Counted from the stretch's first letter, positions 16,653 through 27,120 are shown. The stretch is DNA of 41,947 nt from Paracoccaceae bacterium (GCA_007116575.1 SKIF01000130.1:1-41947); one strand, 5' to 3'. A program made the numbers and translations. Notes: a model not told the origin generated them from the sequence alone.

Positions 16653-16742
16653 ACGTCTGCGCCGAATTGTGGCTGGTGCAATCGGCGACTCTCTGCCTTG
16701 TGTTGGCTGCGTGAGCAGAACGGGTCTTTCGGAGCACTGAAA

Positions 16743-17366
16743 ATGCAGTATCTACACTGCATGAGCATGACCCGTCGATCCCTCCTCTTGGCGCTGCCCG
16801 CATTCGCGGTGGCACGACCCACTTTCGCGCAGGCGATTCCGCTGAGCGAGATTTCTCGCTATTTCAATAGCTTCACGACCGCCGAGGGCGAGTTCACGCA
16901 GATCAATCCGGATGGAACGCTCTCGACCGGGCGCATCTTCATTCGCCGCCCCGGGCGCGTGCGCTTCGAATATGACCCGCCCGAGCGGTCACTGGTTATG
17001 GCAGGCGGCGGGCAGGTCGCGATTTTTGACGGGCGCTCAAACACCGGGCCAAACCAGTATCCGCTGCGTCACACACCGCTGAATCTGATCCTTGAACGCG
17101 ACGTGGATTTCTCCAATCGGCAAATGGTGGTGGGTCATACCCATGACGAAACGACGACGACCGTCGTGGCACAGGACCCCGAGAATCCGCAGTACGGTTC
17201 CATCCGGCTGATCTTTTCTTCCGATCCTACCGAACTGCGCCAATGGGTTATTCGCGACGACACCGGCGCCGAGACAACCGTGATTCTTGGAAACATGCGT
17301 TTTGGTGGCGAGTTATCCGCGCGACTGTTCAACATTACCGCCGAAACGGAAGCGCGTCGACGTTAG
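16743..17366 (+). CDS. LolA-like outer-membrane lipoprotein carrier protein
   Basis: About 207 residues from the ATG at 16743, which has GGAG 8 nt upstream. In-frame ATGs at 16761 and 16767 are also possible. The signal peptide contains TRRSLLLALPAFAVARPTFAQA; two arginines followed by a hydrophobic stretch resemble a Tat signal, but a Sec signal is equally possible. The mature part has the LolA fold features: ISRYFNSFTTAEGEFTQINPDG, GRIFIRRPGRVRFEYDPPE and a C-terminal segment on oxidised or derived lipid-binding strands. LolA ferries lipoproteins across the periplasm to the outer membrane. No ftsK neighbour is seen, although lolA often follows ftsK in proteobacteria. Confidence 0.82.
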   Translation: MQYLHCMSMTRRSLLLALPAFAVARPTFAQAIPLSEISRYFNSFTTAEGEFTQINPDGTLSTGRIFIRRPGRVRFEYDPPERSLVMAGGGQVAIFDGRSNTGPNQYPLRHTPLNLILERDVDFSNRQMVVGHTHDETTTTVVAQDPENPQYGSIRLIFSSDPTELRQWVIRDDTGAETTVILGNMRFGGELSARLFNITAETEARRR

Positions 17367-17483
17367 GTACAGGCTCGGTTGCCTGCGGGCGTGCCCGCAC
17401 GGTGGCGGAATGCCCTCCTGCCGCACTTTTTAGGTGAACGCTCTGGCCTTGTCCGGCAGAAAGGGCTCGCTTATAGGGCAGAC

Positions 17484-19094
17484 ATGACTCACCCGCTTCG
17501 CAATCGCCCCAGCCTTCCGTCCGAAATCGCAAGGCGCAGAACCTTCGCGATCATCTCGCACCCCGATGCGGGCAAGACCACATTGACCGAGAAGTTCCTG
17601 CTGTTCGGCGGTGCCATCCAGATGGCGGGACAAGTGCGCGCGAAAGGTGAAGCGCGGCGCACGCGGTCCGATTTCATGCAGATGGAAAAGGATCGTGGCA
17701 TCTCGGTCTCGGCTTCGGCGATGAGTTTCGATTTCGGGCAGTGGCGGTTCAATCTGGTCGATACGCCGGGCCACTCGGATTTTTCGGAAGATACATACCG
17801 CACGCTCACGGCGGTTGATGCGGCAATCATGGTCATTGACGGGGCGAAAGGGGTCGAGAGCCAGACCCGCAAGCTCTTCGAGGTCTGCCGGTTGCGCGAC
17901 CTGCCGATCCTGACCTTCTGCAACAAGATGGATCGCGAAAGCCGCGAGACCTTTGATATCATCGACGAGATCCAGCAAAACCTGGCCATTGATGTGACGC
18001 CTGCAAGCTGGCCCATCGGGCAGGGGGCCGAGTTTCTGGGCTGCTATGATCTGCTGCGCAACCGGCTCGAACTGATGGACCGCGCCGACCGCAACAAGGT
18101 TGGCGAGAGCATCGTTCTTGAGGGGCTGGACGATCCCGCGATGGAGGCGCATGTGCCACCCGACCTGCTGGCGCAGTTGCGCGAAGAGGTCGAGATGGCC
18201 CGCGAGCTTTTGCCACCGCTTGATCCGCGCGCGGTGCAAGAGGGTCACTTGACCCCGATCTGGTTCGGCTCGGCGATTAATTCATTCGGGGTCAGAGAGT
18301 TGATGAGCGGCATCGCGACTTATGCCCCTGAACCACAGCCCCAACGCGCCGAGAGCCGTGAAGTCGCGCCCGAGGAGGACAAGGTCGCGGGCTTTGTCTT
18401 CAAGGTTCAGGCAAATATGGACCCCAAACACCGTGACCGCGTGGCATTCGTCCGGCTGGCTTCGGGGCATTTCGAACGCGGAATGAAGCTCACGCATGTG
18501 CGCAGCAAGAAGCAGATGACGGTCGCCTCGCCAGTGCTCTTTCTGGCCGCTGACCGGGAACTGGCCGAGGAAGCCTGGGCGGGCGACATCATCGGCATCC
18601 CCAACCATGGCCAGTTGCGCATCGGTGACGCACTGACCGAGGGCGAGGCGCTGCGCTTCACTGGCATCCCGAGTTTCGCGCCAGAGCTTTTGCAGGCATG
18701 CCGCGCGGGTGATCCGATGAAAGCGAAGCATCTCGACAAGGCGCTGACGCAATTCGCCGAAGAAGGCGCGGCCAAGGTTTTCAAACCGCAATTCGGTTCG
18801 GGCTTTGTAGTGGGTGTGGTCGGGCAGTTGCAGTTCGAGGTTCTGGCCAGCCGGATCGAGCTTGAATACGGGCTGCCCGTGCGGTTCGAGCCGACGCAAT
18901 TCACCTCTGCGCGCTGGGTGTCGGGCGACAAGGCCGCTGTCGAGGCTTTCGCTGCGGCCAACAAGCAGCATATGGCACTCGATTCAGATGGCGACCCGGT
19001 ATTCATGACGCGCCTGCAATGGGATATCGACCGCGTGGCGCGGGACTACCCCGAGGTGCGCCTGACTGCGACCAAGGAATTGCACGGCACCTGA
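17484..19094 (+). CDS. prfC: Peptide chain release factor 3
   Basis: 536 residues from the ATG at 17484, with AGGG 5 nt upstream. The frame is open from 17379, but the extra 35 codons have no family resemblance. GTPase motifs are SHPDAGKTT (G1), DTPGHSDFSEDTYR (G3) and NKMDRE (G4), followed by the RF3-type domains II and III (KVFKPQFGSGFVVGVVGQLQFEVL is characteristic). RF3 recycles RF1/RF2 from the ribosome after peptide release. It is an ordinary housekeeping gene and full length. Confidence 0.96.
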   Translation: MTHPLRNRPSLPSEIARRRTFAIISHPDAGKTTLTEKFLLFGGAIQMAGQVRAKGEARRTRSDFMQMEKDRGISVSASAMSFDFGQWRFNLVDTPGHSDFSEDTYRTLTAVDAAIMVIDGAKGVESQTRKLFEVCRLRDLPILTFCNKMDRESRETFDIIDEIQQNLAIDVTPASWPIGQGAEFLGCYDLLRNRLELMDRADRNKVGESIVLEGLDDPAMEAHVPPDLLAQLREEVEMARELLPPLDPRAVQEGHLTPIWFGSAINSFGVRELMSGIATYAPEPQPQRAESREVAPEEDKVAGFVFKVQANMDPKHRDRVAFVRLASGHFERGMKLTHVRSKKQMTVASPVLFLAADRELAEEAWAGDIIGIPNHGQLRIGDALTEGEALRFTGIPSFAPELLQACRAGDPMKAKHLDKALTQFAEEGAAKVFKPQFGSGFVVGVVGQLQFEVLASRIELEYGLPVRFEPTQFTSARWVSGDKAAVEAFAAANKQHMALDSDGDPVFMTRLQWDIDRVARDYPEVRLTATKELHGT

Positions 19095-19250
19095 AGGCTC
19101 TGCGGCCCGCGACGCGCCTTCCCAACTGGCTCAACATTTTCCGTAACAGGCGTCTGACATCTGTTATCTTGTGTTGCGGGTTGACTGCTCAGTCCAATCG
19201 CAACCGGTAGCGAGCCTCTTTACGGCAACAGAATTTCTCACTTTCTGCGC

Positions 19251-19281
19251 TTGACCTTCCCACGGCTGGAAGGACTATCTG
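19251..19281 (+). promoter_or_regulatory. CueR-type copper-responsive promoter of copA-cueR
   Basis: The -35 TTGACC (19251-19256) and -10 TATCTG (19276-19281) are separated by 19 bp, the over-long spacing used by MerR-family activators. Within the spacer is the dyad CCTTCC-N7-GGAAGG (19255-19260 and 19268-19273), the core of known CueR/HmrR operators. The start of transcription would fall roughly 30 nt before the copA ATG. The arrangement strongly supports Cu(I) activation by the CueR encoded at the end of this operon. Confidence 0.88.
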
Positions 19282-19316
19282 AAGCGTGATCCACTTCAGC
19301 ATCCTGGGAAAACACG

Positions 19317-21788
19317 ATGAATGCCCCGACCAGACCCGCCACTCAGTTTTCGTTGCCTGTCCAAGGCATGAGTTGCGCCTCTTGCGTGGGGCGGGTCGAA
19401 CGCGCCTTGCGCGCGGCTCCCGGTGTCCTCTTAGCGAATGTGAACCTTGCCACAGAGCGCGCGGATATCACTGCGAGCGACCTCACCGACCGTGCTGCAC
19501 TGATCGGGGTGATCGAGGCTGCGGGTTACGAGGTACGACCCGCGAAGCTGGAGCTTGCCATCGAAGGCATGAGCTGCGCCTCCTGCGTCGGTCGGGTGGA
19601 GGGTGCGCTGCGCCGCGTTCCCGGTGTGACCGAGGCGAATGTCAACCTTGCGACCGAACGTGCCAGCATCACAGGACATGCCGACACGGCGGCCCTCATC
19701 GCTGCTGTGGAGGCAAATGGCTTTGGCGCATCCGAACGCCGCATGGCCGCAGATGAAACGCCTGACGCCCGCCGGGATGCCGAGGCGCAGAGCTTGCGGC
19801 GAGACGCCTTTGTCGCGCTGGTTCTGACCCTGCCGGTTTTTGTGTTGGAAATGGGATCGCACATATTCCCGCCGCTGCACCATCTCATCATGTCCACCAT
19901 CGGACTGCAGACCAACTGGCTGATCCAGTTCGCGCTGACAACGCTGGTTCTGGCCTTTCCCGGCATCCGTTTCTACGCCCACGGATTCCCGGCGCTGGCC
20001 CGGGGCGCACCGGACATGAACAGCCTTGTCGCGGTCGGAACGATGGCGGCCTATCTCTATTCCATGGTGGCGACCTTCGCACCGGGGTGGCTGCCCGCAG
20101 GCACGGTCAATGTCTATTACGAGGCCGCCGCGGTCATCGTGACCCTGATTCTGGTCGGGCGCTATCTGGAAGCTCGCGCCAAAGGACGCAGTTCCGAGGC
20201 GATCCGGCGATTGATCGGATTGCAGGCAAGGTCGGCGCGCGTGCGCCGGGGCGGGGCTGTGCTGGATCTGTCGGTGGATGATGTGATTCCCGGCGATGTG
20301 ATCGAGTTGCGCCCCGGCGAGCGCGTGCCGGTGGATGGTGCGGTGATCGAGGGCGAGAGCTATGTCGATGAGTCGATGATCACCGGCGAGCCTGTGCCCG
20401 TCGCCAAGGAGAGCGGGGCGCAAATCATCAGTGGCACAGTCAACCAGACTGGCGCGCTGGTGTTTCGGGCGACAGCGGTCGGCAGTGACACGATGCTGGC
20501 GCAGATCATCCGCATGGTCGAGGCCGCACAAGGCTCCAAGTTGCCGATTCAGGCGCTGGTGGACCGCGTAACGCTGTGGTTCGTGCCCGCCGTGATCGTC
20601 GTCGCCATCTTGACCTTTGTCATCTGGGCCAGCTTCGGTCCGGCCCCGGCGCTGACCTTTGCACTGGTCAATTCGGTCGCGGTGCTGATCATCGCCTGTC
20701 CATGCGCGATGGGGCTGGCGACGCCGACATCCATCATGGTCGGGACGGGTCGCGGGGCCGAGATGGGTGTACTGTTCCGCAAGGGCGAAGCGCTGCAGCA
20801 ATTGCGCAATGCACAGGTCGTGGCCTTTGACAAGACTGGGACCCTGACCGAAGGACGCCCCCGCCTGACCGATCTGGAAGTAACGGAAGGCTTCAGCCGT
20901 GATGCTGTTCTGGCGCAGGTGGCGGCGGTGGAAGCGCGTTCGGAACACCCGATCGCGCAAGCGATTGTCGATGCTGCGGATGCCTTGCCCCTGCCAGATG
21001 TGTCGGGTTTCGAGAGCCTCACCGGGCTCGGGGTCACGGGGATGGTCGAGGGGCGACGCATCGCGGTCGGGGCCGACCGCTACATGGCGCGGCTCGGTCT
21101 TGACACTGGCACCTTCGAGCAAACCGCCAACCGTCTCGCGGGCGAAGGGAAAACCCCGCTCTATGCGGCGATTGACGGACAGCTTGCCGCGGTGCTTGCT
21201 GTGGCCGACCCGATCAAATCAACCACCCCGGACGCCATCGCTGCGCTGGGCGCAATGGGTTTGCGCGTGGTCATGGTGACTGGCGACAACCGGCACACGG
21301 CCAATGCCATTGCCCACAGGCTGGGCATTGACGAGGTCATGGCCGAAGTGCTGCCCGAGGGCAAGCTTGATGCGGTGCGCGAGTTGCAGTCCAAGCATGG
21401 CACGCTCGCATTCGTCGGTGACGGGATCAATGACGCCCCGGCGCTGGCACAGGCCGATATTGGCATTGCCATAGGCACCGGCACAGATGTCGCGATAGAG
21501 GCTGCCGATGTCGTGCTGATGTCGGGGTCGCTGCATGGTGTGCCGAACGCGATTGCGCTTTCCAAGGCCACGATCCGCAATATCCGGCAAAACCTGTTCT
21601 GGGCCTTTGCCTATAACACTGCGCTGATCCCGGTCGCCGCTGGCGTACTCTGGCCCGCTTTCGGCATCCTGCTCTCGCCGATCCTGGCGGCGGGCGCAAT
21701 GGCGCTGTCATCGGTTTTCGTGCTCAGTAATGCGCTGCGCCTGCGGGGCTGGACAGCCCCTCTTCGCGCGACGGAGGGCGGGGTATGA
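19317..21788 (+). CDS. copA: Copper-exporting P1B-type ATPase
   Basis: 823 residues. Two N-terminal heavy-metal-associated domains each carry GMSCASC (metal Cys 20/23 and 87/90). Eight membrane helices include the CPC motif C461-P-C463 in [15 protein letters not shown]. The phosphorylated aspartate is D505 in [14 protein letters not shown]-type ITGEPVP and [10 protein letters not shown] motifs and the SEHP nucleotide-binding motif are present. It exports Cu(I) from cytoplasm to periplasm. It sits directly behind a CueR-type promoter and overlaps cueR by 4 bp, so metal specificity is well supported. Length and motifs are normal. Confidence 0.97.
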   Translation: MNAPTRPATQFSLPVQGMSCASCVGRVERALRAAPGVLLANVNLATERADITASDLTDRAALIGVIEAAGYEVRPAKLELAIEGMSCASCVGRVEGALRRVPGVTEANVNLATERASITGHADTAALIAAVEANGFGASERRMAADETPDARRDAEAQSLRRDAFVALVLTLPVFVLEMGSHIFPPLHHLIMSTIGLQTNWLIQFALTTLVLAFPGIRFYAHGFPALARGAPDMNSLVAVGTMAAYLYSMVATFAPGWLPAGTVNVYYEAAAVIVTLILVGRYLEARAKGRSSEAIRRLIGLQARSARVRRGGAVLDLSVDDVIPGDVIELRPGERVPVDGAVIEGESYVDESMITGEPVPVAKESGAQIISGTVNQTGALVFRATAVGSDTMLAQIIRMVEAAQGSKLPIQALVDRVTLWFVPAVIVVAILTFVIWASFGPAPALTFALVNSVAVLIIACPCAMGLATPTSIMVGTGRGAEMGVLFRKGEALQQLRNAQVVAFDKTGTLTEGRPRLTDLEVTEGFSRDAVLAQVAAVEARSEHPIAQAIVDAADALPLPDVSGFESLTGLGVTGMVEGRRIAVGADRYMARLGLDTGTFEQTANRLAGEGKTPLYAAIDGQLAAVLAVADPIKSTTPDAIAALGAMGLRVVMVTGDNRHTANAIAHRLGIDEVMAEVLPEGKLDAVRELQSKHGTLAFVGDGINDAPALAQADIGIAIGTGTDVAIEAADVVLMSGSLHGVPNAIALSKATIRNIRQNLFWAFAYNTALIPVAAGVLWPAFGILLSPILAAGAMALSSVFVLSNALRLRGWTAPLRATEGGV

Positions 21789-22234
21789 ATATCGGTGAGG
21801 CGGCCAAATCCTCGGGCGTTTCGGCCAAGATGATCCGGTACTATGAGGAAACCGGGCTCATACCACCGGCTGCGCGCACCCAATCCGGCTATCGGGTCTA
21901 TGCAGAGGCGGATGTGCATAGGCTGCGCTTTATCCGGCGTGCGCGTGATCTGGGGTTTTCGCTGGTCGATATCGGTGAGTTACTCGGCCTTTGGCGTGAT
22001 CAGTCGCGCCAGAGTGCGGATGTCAAACAATTGGCGCTGGCCCATATCGCGGGGTTGCGGCGCAAGATCGTCGAATTGGAAGACATGGCGTCGACACTGG
22101 AAACACTTGCACAGGCTTGCCAGGGGAATGCCCGCCCCGATTGCCCGATCCTCTCGGAACTGGAAGGCCCCGCGCACCCATCTTTGCCGGACGCGGCCAG
22201 CGCCAGGGACAACGGGGTGCGGGGCAAGGGTTGA
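21785..22234 (+). CDS. cueR: CueR/HmrR copper-responsive MerR-family regulator
   Basis: 149 residues. The N-terminal MerR winged helix reads [25 protein letters not shown], followed by the long dimerisation helix. The Cu(I)-binding loop has C112 and C120 in [13 protein letters not shown], the same spacing and numbering as E. coli CueR, and lacks the extra cysteine of Hg- or Zn-type relatives. The start ATG overlaps the copA stop (21785-21788), so the activator is made from the same transcript it switches on. The C-terminal tail after residue 130 is longer than in E. coli CueR. Confidence 0.93.
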   Translation: MNIGEAAKSSGVSAKMIRYYEETGLIPPAARTQSGYRVYAEADVHRLRFIRRARDLGFSLVDIGELLGLWRDQSRQSADVKQLALAHIAGLRRKIVELEDMASTLETLAQACQGNARPDCPILSELEGPAHPSLPDAASARDNGVRGKG

Positions 22235-22267
22235 GTCTGTGCGTCGCCACTTTACGCCTGCTGCAGA

Positions 22268-22969
22268 TCAGGCGCGCGTGTGCAACCGGTAGCCGGCATG
22301 AAAGACAAGCCGGACAGAGGTAATCATCTGTCTGCCATTGCGCGTCGTGCGATCCAGAGCAAGCAATCCCGCGCCCGCTGAGCAGCCCAGAATGAACGCC
22401 TCCTGCGTGCTGGCAGAGATGGCAGAGAGGGCGAAATCACCGCCATCAAAGGCCACTTCGCGCACCAGCCATTCATTCGGGCTCATCGTGTCGAACCGGG
22501 CCTCTTGCGCGGCAGGCACCGCGCGCGTGTTGACCCAGCGCGTTTCGAAGACATAAGGCATGTGATTGGCCATGTAGAGGGTCTGCAGATAGAGGATCGG
22601 CGCATCCTCCCCGATTTGCAGCCTGGCCTGGATGTCGGGCGGCGGTGGTCGCATCTCGCGCGTCAGAATACGGAAATCGAACCGCTCCCCCCGGTTCTCG
22701 ATTTCCTCGCGGATCAGCGGGATGCTGAATTCGGCGCGTCGTATGGGGTTGAGCGCGACACGGGTGCCCGCCTTGCGCCGACGCTCCAGCAATCCGGCAT
22801 CGGCAAGCCCGCGCAGCGCGCGGTTCACGGTCGCACGCGCGCAGCCCAGTTCCTGCGCCAGGTCGGCCTCATGGGGGATCTGGTCGCCCGGTTTCCAGAT
22901 GCGCTGGCGGATCCGCTGGCGCACGATTTCCTGCACCGCCTGCCAGGAAAGGCGCGCATCGCCGGTCAC
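22268..22969 (-). CDS. hutC: GntR/HutC-family repressor of histidine utilisation
   Basis: 233 residues if started at the GTG at 22969, which overlaps the hutF stop as GTGA. The frame extends to 23071, but that part lies inside hutF and is not family-like. An N-terminal winged helix (VRQRIRQRIWKPGDQIPHEADLAQELGCARATVNRALRGL) is followed by the UTRA effector domain (ILYLQTLYMANHMPYVFETRWVN; SISASTQEA-like region). HutC family members bind urocanate and repress hut genes. Position directly behind hutF, and a GntR-type palindrome in the hutF-hutI gap, support the assignment. Confidence 0.9.
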   Translation of the reverse strand: MTGDARLSWQAVQEIVRQRIRQRIWKPGDQIPHEADLAQELGCARATVNRALRGLADAGLLERRRKAGTRVALNPIRRAEFSIPLIREEIENRGERFDFRILTREMRPPPPDIQARLQIGEDAPILYLQTLYMANHMPYVFETRWVNTRAVPAAQEARFDTMSPNEWLVREVAFDGGDFALSAISASTQEAFILGCSAGAGLLALDRTTRNGRQMITSVRLVFHAGYRLHTRA

Positions 22970-24327
22970 AAGACCTGCCCCAACTCGGCCATCACCTTGC
23001 GATAGGCCGCAACGATCTCGCCGCGGCGGATATGCTGCCCCTCCCTGACCACATGCCGCCCGGCGGACCACAGGTCCTGCACCATCCTGTCATCACCGGC
23101 AAAGATGTAGCTGTCCAGAAGCGTATCGCCCTGTCTGCCAGTCAGATCGATTGATGAATTGTCCAGCGTCATCAGATCTGCCCAGGCACCGGTTGCGATT
23201 CTGCCGCTGGCCCGCCCCGCAGCATGCGCCCCACCCCGCGCCGCCGCTTCGAACAGGTGGCGACCAGTTGACTGCGCCTGCGTAGCCAGCACGGCGCGCG
23301 ATTTGTCGCGCAGACGTTGCGAATATTCAAGCGTGCGCAATTCCTCGGCCAGCGCGATGCGGATATGCGAATCCGACCCGATGGCAATCTGTCCCCCGGC
23401 ATCGAACCACCGCACCGCGTCGAAAATGCCGTCCCCGAGGCTCGACTCGGTGATCGGGCAGAGACCGGCAATGGCCCCCGACCGCGCCAGCGCCTCGGTT
23501 TCGTGCGGCTGCATCTGGGTGCAGTGAATCAGGGTCACACGTGGCCCGAGCGCCATGTTTTCCAGCACCCATTCCACCGGGCGCTTGCCCAGTGCGGCGC
23601 GAACCTCATCTACCTCTGCCACCTGTTCGGCAAGGTGCATATGCACTGGCCCGTCGGTTAGCGCCGCGGTCCGGGCGAGGGATTCCGGGCTGACTGCGCG
23701 TAGGCTGTGGGGGGCCACGCCCAACTGGCAATCGGCGGGCAGGCCCGACACTGTGCTTTTGGCACCTTCATAGAGGCGCGCGAACCGGTCGGGGTCATTG
23801 CCGAAACGGATCTGACCGGGGTCGAGCGGACGGCCATCCAACCCGCCAAACTGGTAGTGCACAGGCAGAAGGGTCAGCCCGATCCCGCTTCGCGCCGCCG
23901 CCGCGCCGATGCGCAGGCTCATTTCAGCCAGATCGTCATAGGGCGCGCCGCCCGGCTGATGATGCAGGTAGTGAAACTCGACGCTGGCGGCATAGCCTGC
24001 CTCTAGCATCTCCATCTGTACAAGAGCGGCGATGGCCTCGACATGTTCGGGCGTCAGGTGGTCGAGAAAGCGGAACATCAGCTTGCGCCAGGTCCAGAAA
24101 CTGTCGCGCGGGTCGGGGCCGCGCCGCTCGGTCAGTCCGGCCATGGCGCGTTGAAACGCATGGCCATGTGCGTTGGCGGGCGCGGGCAGAAGAATGCCCA
24201 CCACATGCGCGCTTGATTTCGGTGCGTCGGGCTGCACATGCGCAATTCGCCCATCCGGCCCGACCGAGACCAGAACATCGCGGGCCCAGCCCGACTCAAT
24301 GAGTGCCTGTTCCGCCCAGATTTTCAT
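22966..24327 (-). CDS. hutF: Formimidoylglutamate deiminase
   Basis: 453 residues from the ATG at 24327 (MKIWAEQALIESGWARDV), with AGGA 5-6 nt upstream. The open frame to 24420 crosses the divergent promoter region and was rejected. The amidohydrolase fold shows AHGHAFQRAMAGL (metal histidines), SVEFHYLHHQPGG, HMHLAEQ, IHCTQM and GSDSHIRI, all HutF features. It converts N-formimino-L-glutamate to N-formyl-L-glutamate and ammonia. Together with HutG this defines the five-step hut route instead of the HutE/formiminoglutamase route. Confidence 0.95.
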   Translation of the reverse strand: MKIWAEQALIESGWARDVLVSVGPDGRIAHVQPDAPKSSAHVVGILLPAPANAHGHAFQRAMAGLTERRGPDPRDSFWTWRKLMFRFLDHLTPEHVEAIAALVQMEMLEAGYAASVEFHYLHHQPGGAPYDDLAEMSLRIGAAAARSGIGLTLLPVHYQFGGLDGRPLDPGQIRFGNDPDRFARLYEGAKSTVSGLPADCQLGVAPHSLRAVSPESLARTAALTDGPVHMHLAEQVAEVDEVRAALGKRPVEWVLENMALGPRVTLIHCTQMQPHETEALARSGAIAGLCPITESSLGDGIFDAVRWFDAGGQIAIGSDSHIRIALAEELRTLEYSQRLRDKSRAVLATQAQSTGRHLFEAAARGGAHAAGRASGRIATGAWADLMTLDNSSIDLTGRQGDTLLDSYIFAGDDRMVQDLWSAGRHVVREGQHIRRGEIVAAYRKVMAELGQVL

Positions 24328-24338
24328 GCTGATCCTGC

Positions 24339-24368
24339 TTGACTCATCATTATGTACATACTTATACG
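24339..24368 (+). promoter_or_regulatory. hutI promoter with HutC-type operator in the spacer
   Basis: TTGACT (24339-24344) and TATACG (24363-24368), 18 bp apart, form a plausible promoter reading into hutI. The spacer contains the perfect 10-bp palindrome TATGTACATA (24351-24360), of the TGTAtgTACA class known for HutC operators. A repressor there would occlude hutI transcription and, because the gap to hutF is only 70 bp, probably also hutF-hutC. Binding itself is inferred. Confidence 0.65.
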
Positions 24369-24397
24369 GATTAAACGCAATCTGTTCAAGGTGAATC

Positions 24398-25585
24398 ATG
24401 CGACTCGAAAATGCCACCATCGCGACAATGCATGGCCCCGGCCCCTATGAGCTGATCGCGGGCGGGGTTGTCGTGCTGCGCGGCGCGCTGGTCGCATGGG
24501 TTGGGCTTGCGCAAGACCTGCCCGAAGAGTTCCGCGCCGATGATGCGCTTGATCTGGAGGGTCGTCTGGTCACGCCCGGACTGATCGACTGCCATACCCA
24601 TGTCGTTCATGGCGGCAATCGTGCCCGCGAATTCGAGATGCGGCTTCAGGGGGCCAGTTATGAAGAGGTCGCGCGCGCGGGTGGTGGCATTGTCTCGACC
24701 GTGGCGCAGACGCGCGCCGCCTCGGAAGCAGAGCTTGTCGCCGCTGCCCTGCCGCGTGTCGATGCGCTGCTGGCCGAGGGCGTCACCACGCTGGAAATCA
24801 AGTCCGGCTATGGGCTGGACGTTGAGACCGAATTGCGGATGCTGCGCGCCGCGCGCTGCATCGCCGAATTGCGCCCGGTCGAGGTCAGGACAAGTTTTCT
24901 GGGCGCGCATGCTGTTCCTGCCGGAATCAGCGCCGATGCCTATATCGCCGACACCTGCCTGCCCGCGCTAGAGGCCGCCCATGCCGAGGGGCTGGTCGAT
25001 GCCGTGGACGGGTTCTGCGAGACCATCGCCTTCACGCCCGACCAGATCCGCCGCGTGTTCGAGCGCGCCCGCGCCCTTGGCCTGCCGGTCAAGCTGCACG
25101 CCGAGCAACTCTCGCATCTGGGCGGCGCACGGCTTGCGGCCGAATTCGGCGCGCTTTCGGCGGATCATCTGGAATATGCCGATGCGCAGGATGCCGCCGC
25201 GATGGCCAAGGCGGGCACGGTCGCGGTCATCCTGCCCGGCGCGTTTTATACCCTGCGCGAAACCCAGGCCCCGCCCATCGATGCCTTCCGCAAGCATGGC
25301 GTTGCCATGGCGCTGGCCACCGATTGCAACCCCGGCTCATCGCCGCTGACCTCGCTTCTGCTGACGATGAACATGGGCGCCACGCTGTTTCAAATGACCC
25401 CGGAAGAATGCCTCGCAGGCGTCACTCTGCACGCAGCCCGTGCGTTGGGACTGCGAGACAGGGGGGGCATCTGGCCGGGCGCGCGCGGCGATCTGGCGAT
25501 CTGGGACGTCGAACACCCGTCCGAGCTTTCCTATCGTATCGGTTTCAACCCGCTCTGGAAGCGGGTTCATGGAGGCATGCTGTGA
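24398..25585 (+). CDS. hutI: Imidazolonepropionase
   Basis: 395 residues, typical length, beginning [15 protein letters not shown] with AAGG upstream. The amidohydrolase metal motif is [24 protein letters not shown], a SADHLEYAD segment and [14 protein letters not shown] complete the HutI signature. It hydrolyses 4-imidazolone-5-propionate to formiminoglutamate, the third step. It is first gene of hutIHGU, and its stop overlaps the GTG start of hutH. Confidence 0.96.
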   Translation: MRLENATIATMHGPGPYELIAGGVVVLRGALVAWVGLAQDLPEEFRADDALDLEGRLVTPGLIDCHTHVVHGGNRAREFEMRLQGASYEEVARAGGGIVSTVAQTRAASEAELVAAALPRVDALLAEGVTTLEIKSGYGLDVETELRMLRAARCIAELRPVEVRTSFLGAHAVPAGISADAYIADTCLPALEAAHAEGLVDAVDGFCETIAFTPDQIRRVFERARALGLPVKLHAEQLSHLGGARLAAEFGALSADHLEYADAQDAAAMAKAGTVAVILPGAFYTLRETQAPPIDAFRKHGVAMALATDCNPGSSPLTSLLLTMNMGATLFQMTPEECLAGVTLHAARALGLRDRGGIWPGARGDLAIWDVEHPSELSYRIGFNPLWKRVHGGML

Positions 25586-27120
25586 CCCTGATCCTGACAC
25601 CCGGCGCTGCCACGCTTGCGCAGCTTGAAGATATCTGGCGCAACGAAACACCCGCGCGCCTGAATGACAGCGCCCGCCCGGCCATCGAGGCCGCCGCGCG
25701 CATGGTGGCCGAGGCGGCGGCGGGCGATGTGGCGATCTACGGGGTCAATACCGGCTTTGGCAAGCTCGCATCGGTGCGGATCGCACCGGGCGATACGGCA
25801 CAACTGCAACGCAACCTGATCCTGAGCCATTGCTGCGGCCTTGGCGAAGCGCTGGACATTGCCACCACGCGGCTGATGATGGTGCTCAAGCTGCTCTCGG
25901 TCGGGCGCGGGGCGTCGGGGCTGCGCGGGGCGACGGTCACGCTGCTCGAGGAATTGCTGGCGCGCGGCGTGACCCCTGTCGTGCCGGTTCAGGGCTCGGT
26001 CGGGGCGTCGGGCGATCTGGCCCCGCTCGCGCATATGGCCGCGACGCTGATCGGCCACGGCGAGGCATTTCTGAATGGCGAAAGGCTGCCATCCTCGGTT
26101 GCGCTCGAGCGCGCGGGCCTCGCGCCAGTGGTGCTGGGACCCAAGGAAGGGCTGGGGCTGATCAATGGCACGCAATTCTCGACCGCCTGCGCGTTGGCGG
26201 GCTGGTTCGAGGCGATGCGCAATGCGCAGGGTGCGATAGCGGTCTCCTGCCTTTCGACCGATGCGATCATGGGCTCGACCGCGCCGCTGCAACCGGCGCT
26301 GCATGCGCTGCGCGGCCAGCGCGGGCAGATCGATGTCGCGCGGGCGATGCGCATGATCATGGACGGATCCGAGATCCGCGAAAGCCATCGCGACAGCGAT
26401 ACGCGCGTGCAGGACCCGTACTGCATCCGCTGCCAGCCGCAGGTGACCGGGGCGGCGCTGGACCTCTTGCGCTTTGCTGGCAGCACGCTCGAGGTCGAGG
26501 CGAACGCGGTCTCGGACAACCCGCTGGTTCTGGTCGAGGAAGGGCAGATCGTCTCGGGCGGGAATTTCCATGCCGAGCCGGTCGCTTTCGCCGCCGACCA
26601 GATCGCGCTTGCTCTGGCCGAAATCGGCGCTGTTGCGCAGCGCCGCGTGGCGCTGATGGTGGACCCCACGCTGAGCCATGACCTGCCCCCTTTCCTGACG
26701 CCCGAGCCGGGGCTGAATTCGGGGCTGATGATTGCCGAGGTGACCTCGGCCGCGCTCATGAGCGAGAACAAGCATCTGGCCAATCCCTGCTCGACCGATT
26801 CCACCCCGACCTCGGCCAATCAGGAAGACCATGTCTCGATGGCCGCGCATGGCGCGCGACGGCTGGCGCGGATGAATGCCAATCTCGGCGGTATCCTCGG
26901 CGTGGAACTGCTCTGCGCCGCGCAAGGCGTCGAATTCCGCGCACCGCTGGCAACTTCGCCCGCGCTGCAACGGCTGCTGGCCCTGACCCGCGCGGCGGTG
27001 CCCGCGCTGAGCGAGGATCGCTACATGGCCGATGACCTTGCCCGCTCAGGCGCCCTGATCCGTAACGGGCAGGTTGCGGCGGCCTGCGATGTGGCGGCGC
27101 TGCTGGAAGCCGCGCCATGA
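25582..27120 (+). CDS. hutH: Histidine ammonia-lyase
   Basis: 512 residues from the GTG at 25582, which overlaps the hutI stop as GTGA and has GGAGG (25571-25575) 6 nt upstream. The frame is open back to 25324, but those codons lie inside hutI. The autocatalytic MIO prosthetic group forms from A142-S143-G144 in [12 protein letters not shown], the same numbering as the Pseudomonas enzyme. [10 protein letters not shown] and the SDNPLV stretch are further signatures. It deaminates L-histidine to urocanate, the committing step. The tetrameric enzyme is cytoplasmic. Confidence 0.97.
   Translation: MTLILTPGAATLAQLEDIWRNETPARLNDSARPAIEAAARMVAEAAAGDVAIYGVNTGFGKLASVRIAPGDTAQLQRNLILSHCCGLGEALDIATTRLMMVLKLLSVGRGASGLRGATVTLLEELLARGVTPVVPVQGSVGASGDLAPLAHMAATLIGHGEAFLNGERLPSSVALERAGLAPVVLGPKEGLGLINGTQFSTACALAGWFEAMRNAQGAIAVSCLSTDAIMGSTAPLQPALHALRGQRGQIDVARAMRMIMDGSEIRESHRDSDTRVQDPYCIRCQPQVTGAALDLLRFAGSTLEVEANAVSDNPLVLVEEGQIVSGGNFHAEPVAFAADQIALALAEIGAVAQRRVALMVDPTLSHDLPPFLTPEPGLNSGLMIAEVTSAALMSENKHLANPCSTDSTPTSANQEDHVSMAAHGARRLARMNANLGGILGVELLCAAQGVEFRAPLATSPALQRLLALTRAAVPALSEDRYMADDLARSGALIRNGQVAAACDVAALLEAAP

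Noticed and set aside
17384-17399. Hairpin TGCGGG-CGTG-CCCGCA between lolA and prfC
   Set aside because: Six-bp stem with no T-run on either strand; too weak to call a terminator.
19431-21122. 563-codon open frame antisense to copA
   Set aside because: His/Gln/Arg-rich composition typical of the antisense of a high-GC gene; copA is unambiguous.
22970-23071. N-terminal extension of the hutC frame
   Set aside because: Lies inside hutF and lacks family similarity; the GTG overlapping the hutF stop is preferred.
25324-25581. N-terminal extension of the hutH frame
   Set aside because: Lies within hutI; the GTG at 25582 with GGAGG upstream gives the standard 512-residue enzyme and the expected A142-S143-G144 numbering.
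25567-26970. 467-codon open frame antisense to hutH
   Set aside because: Same antisense artefact; no family resemblance.
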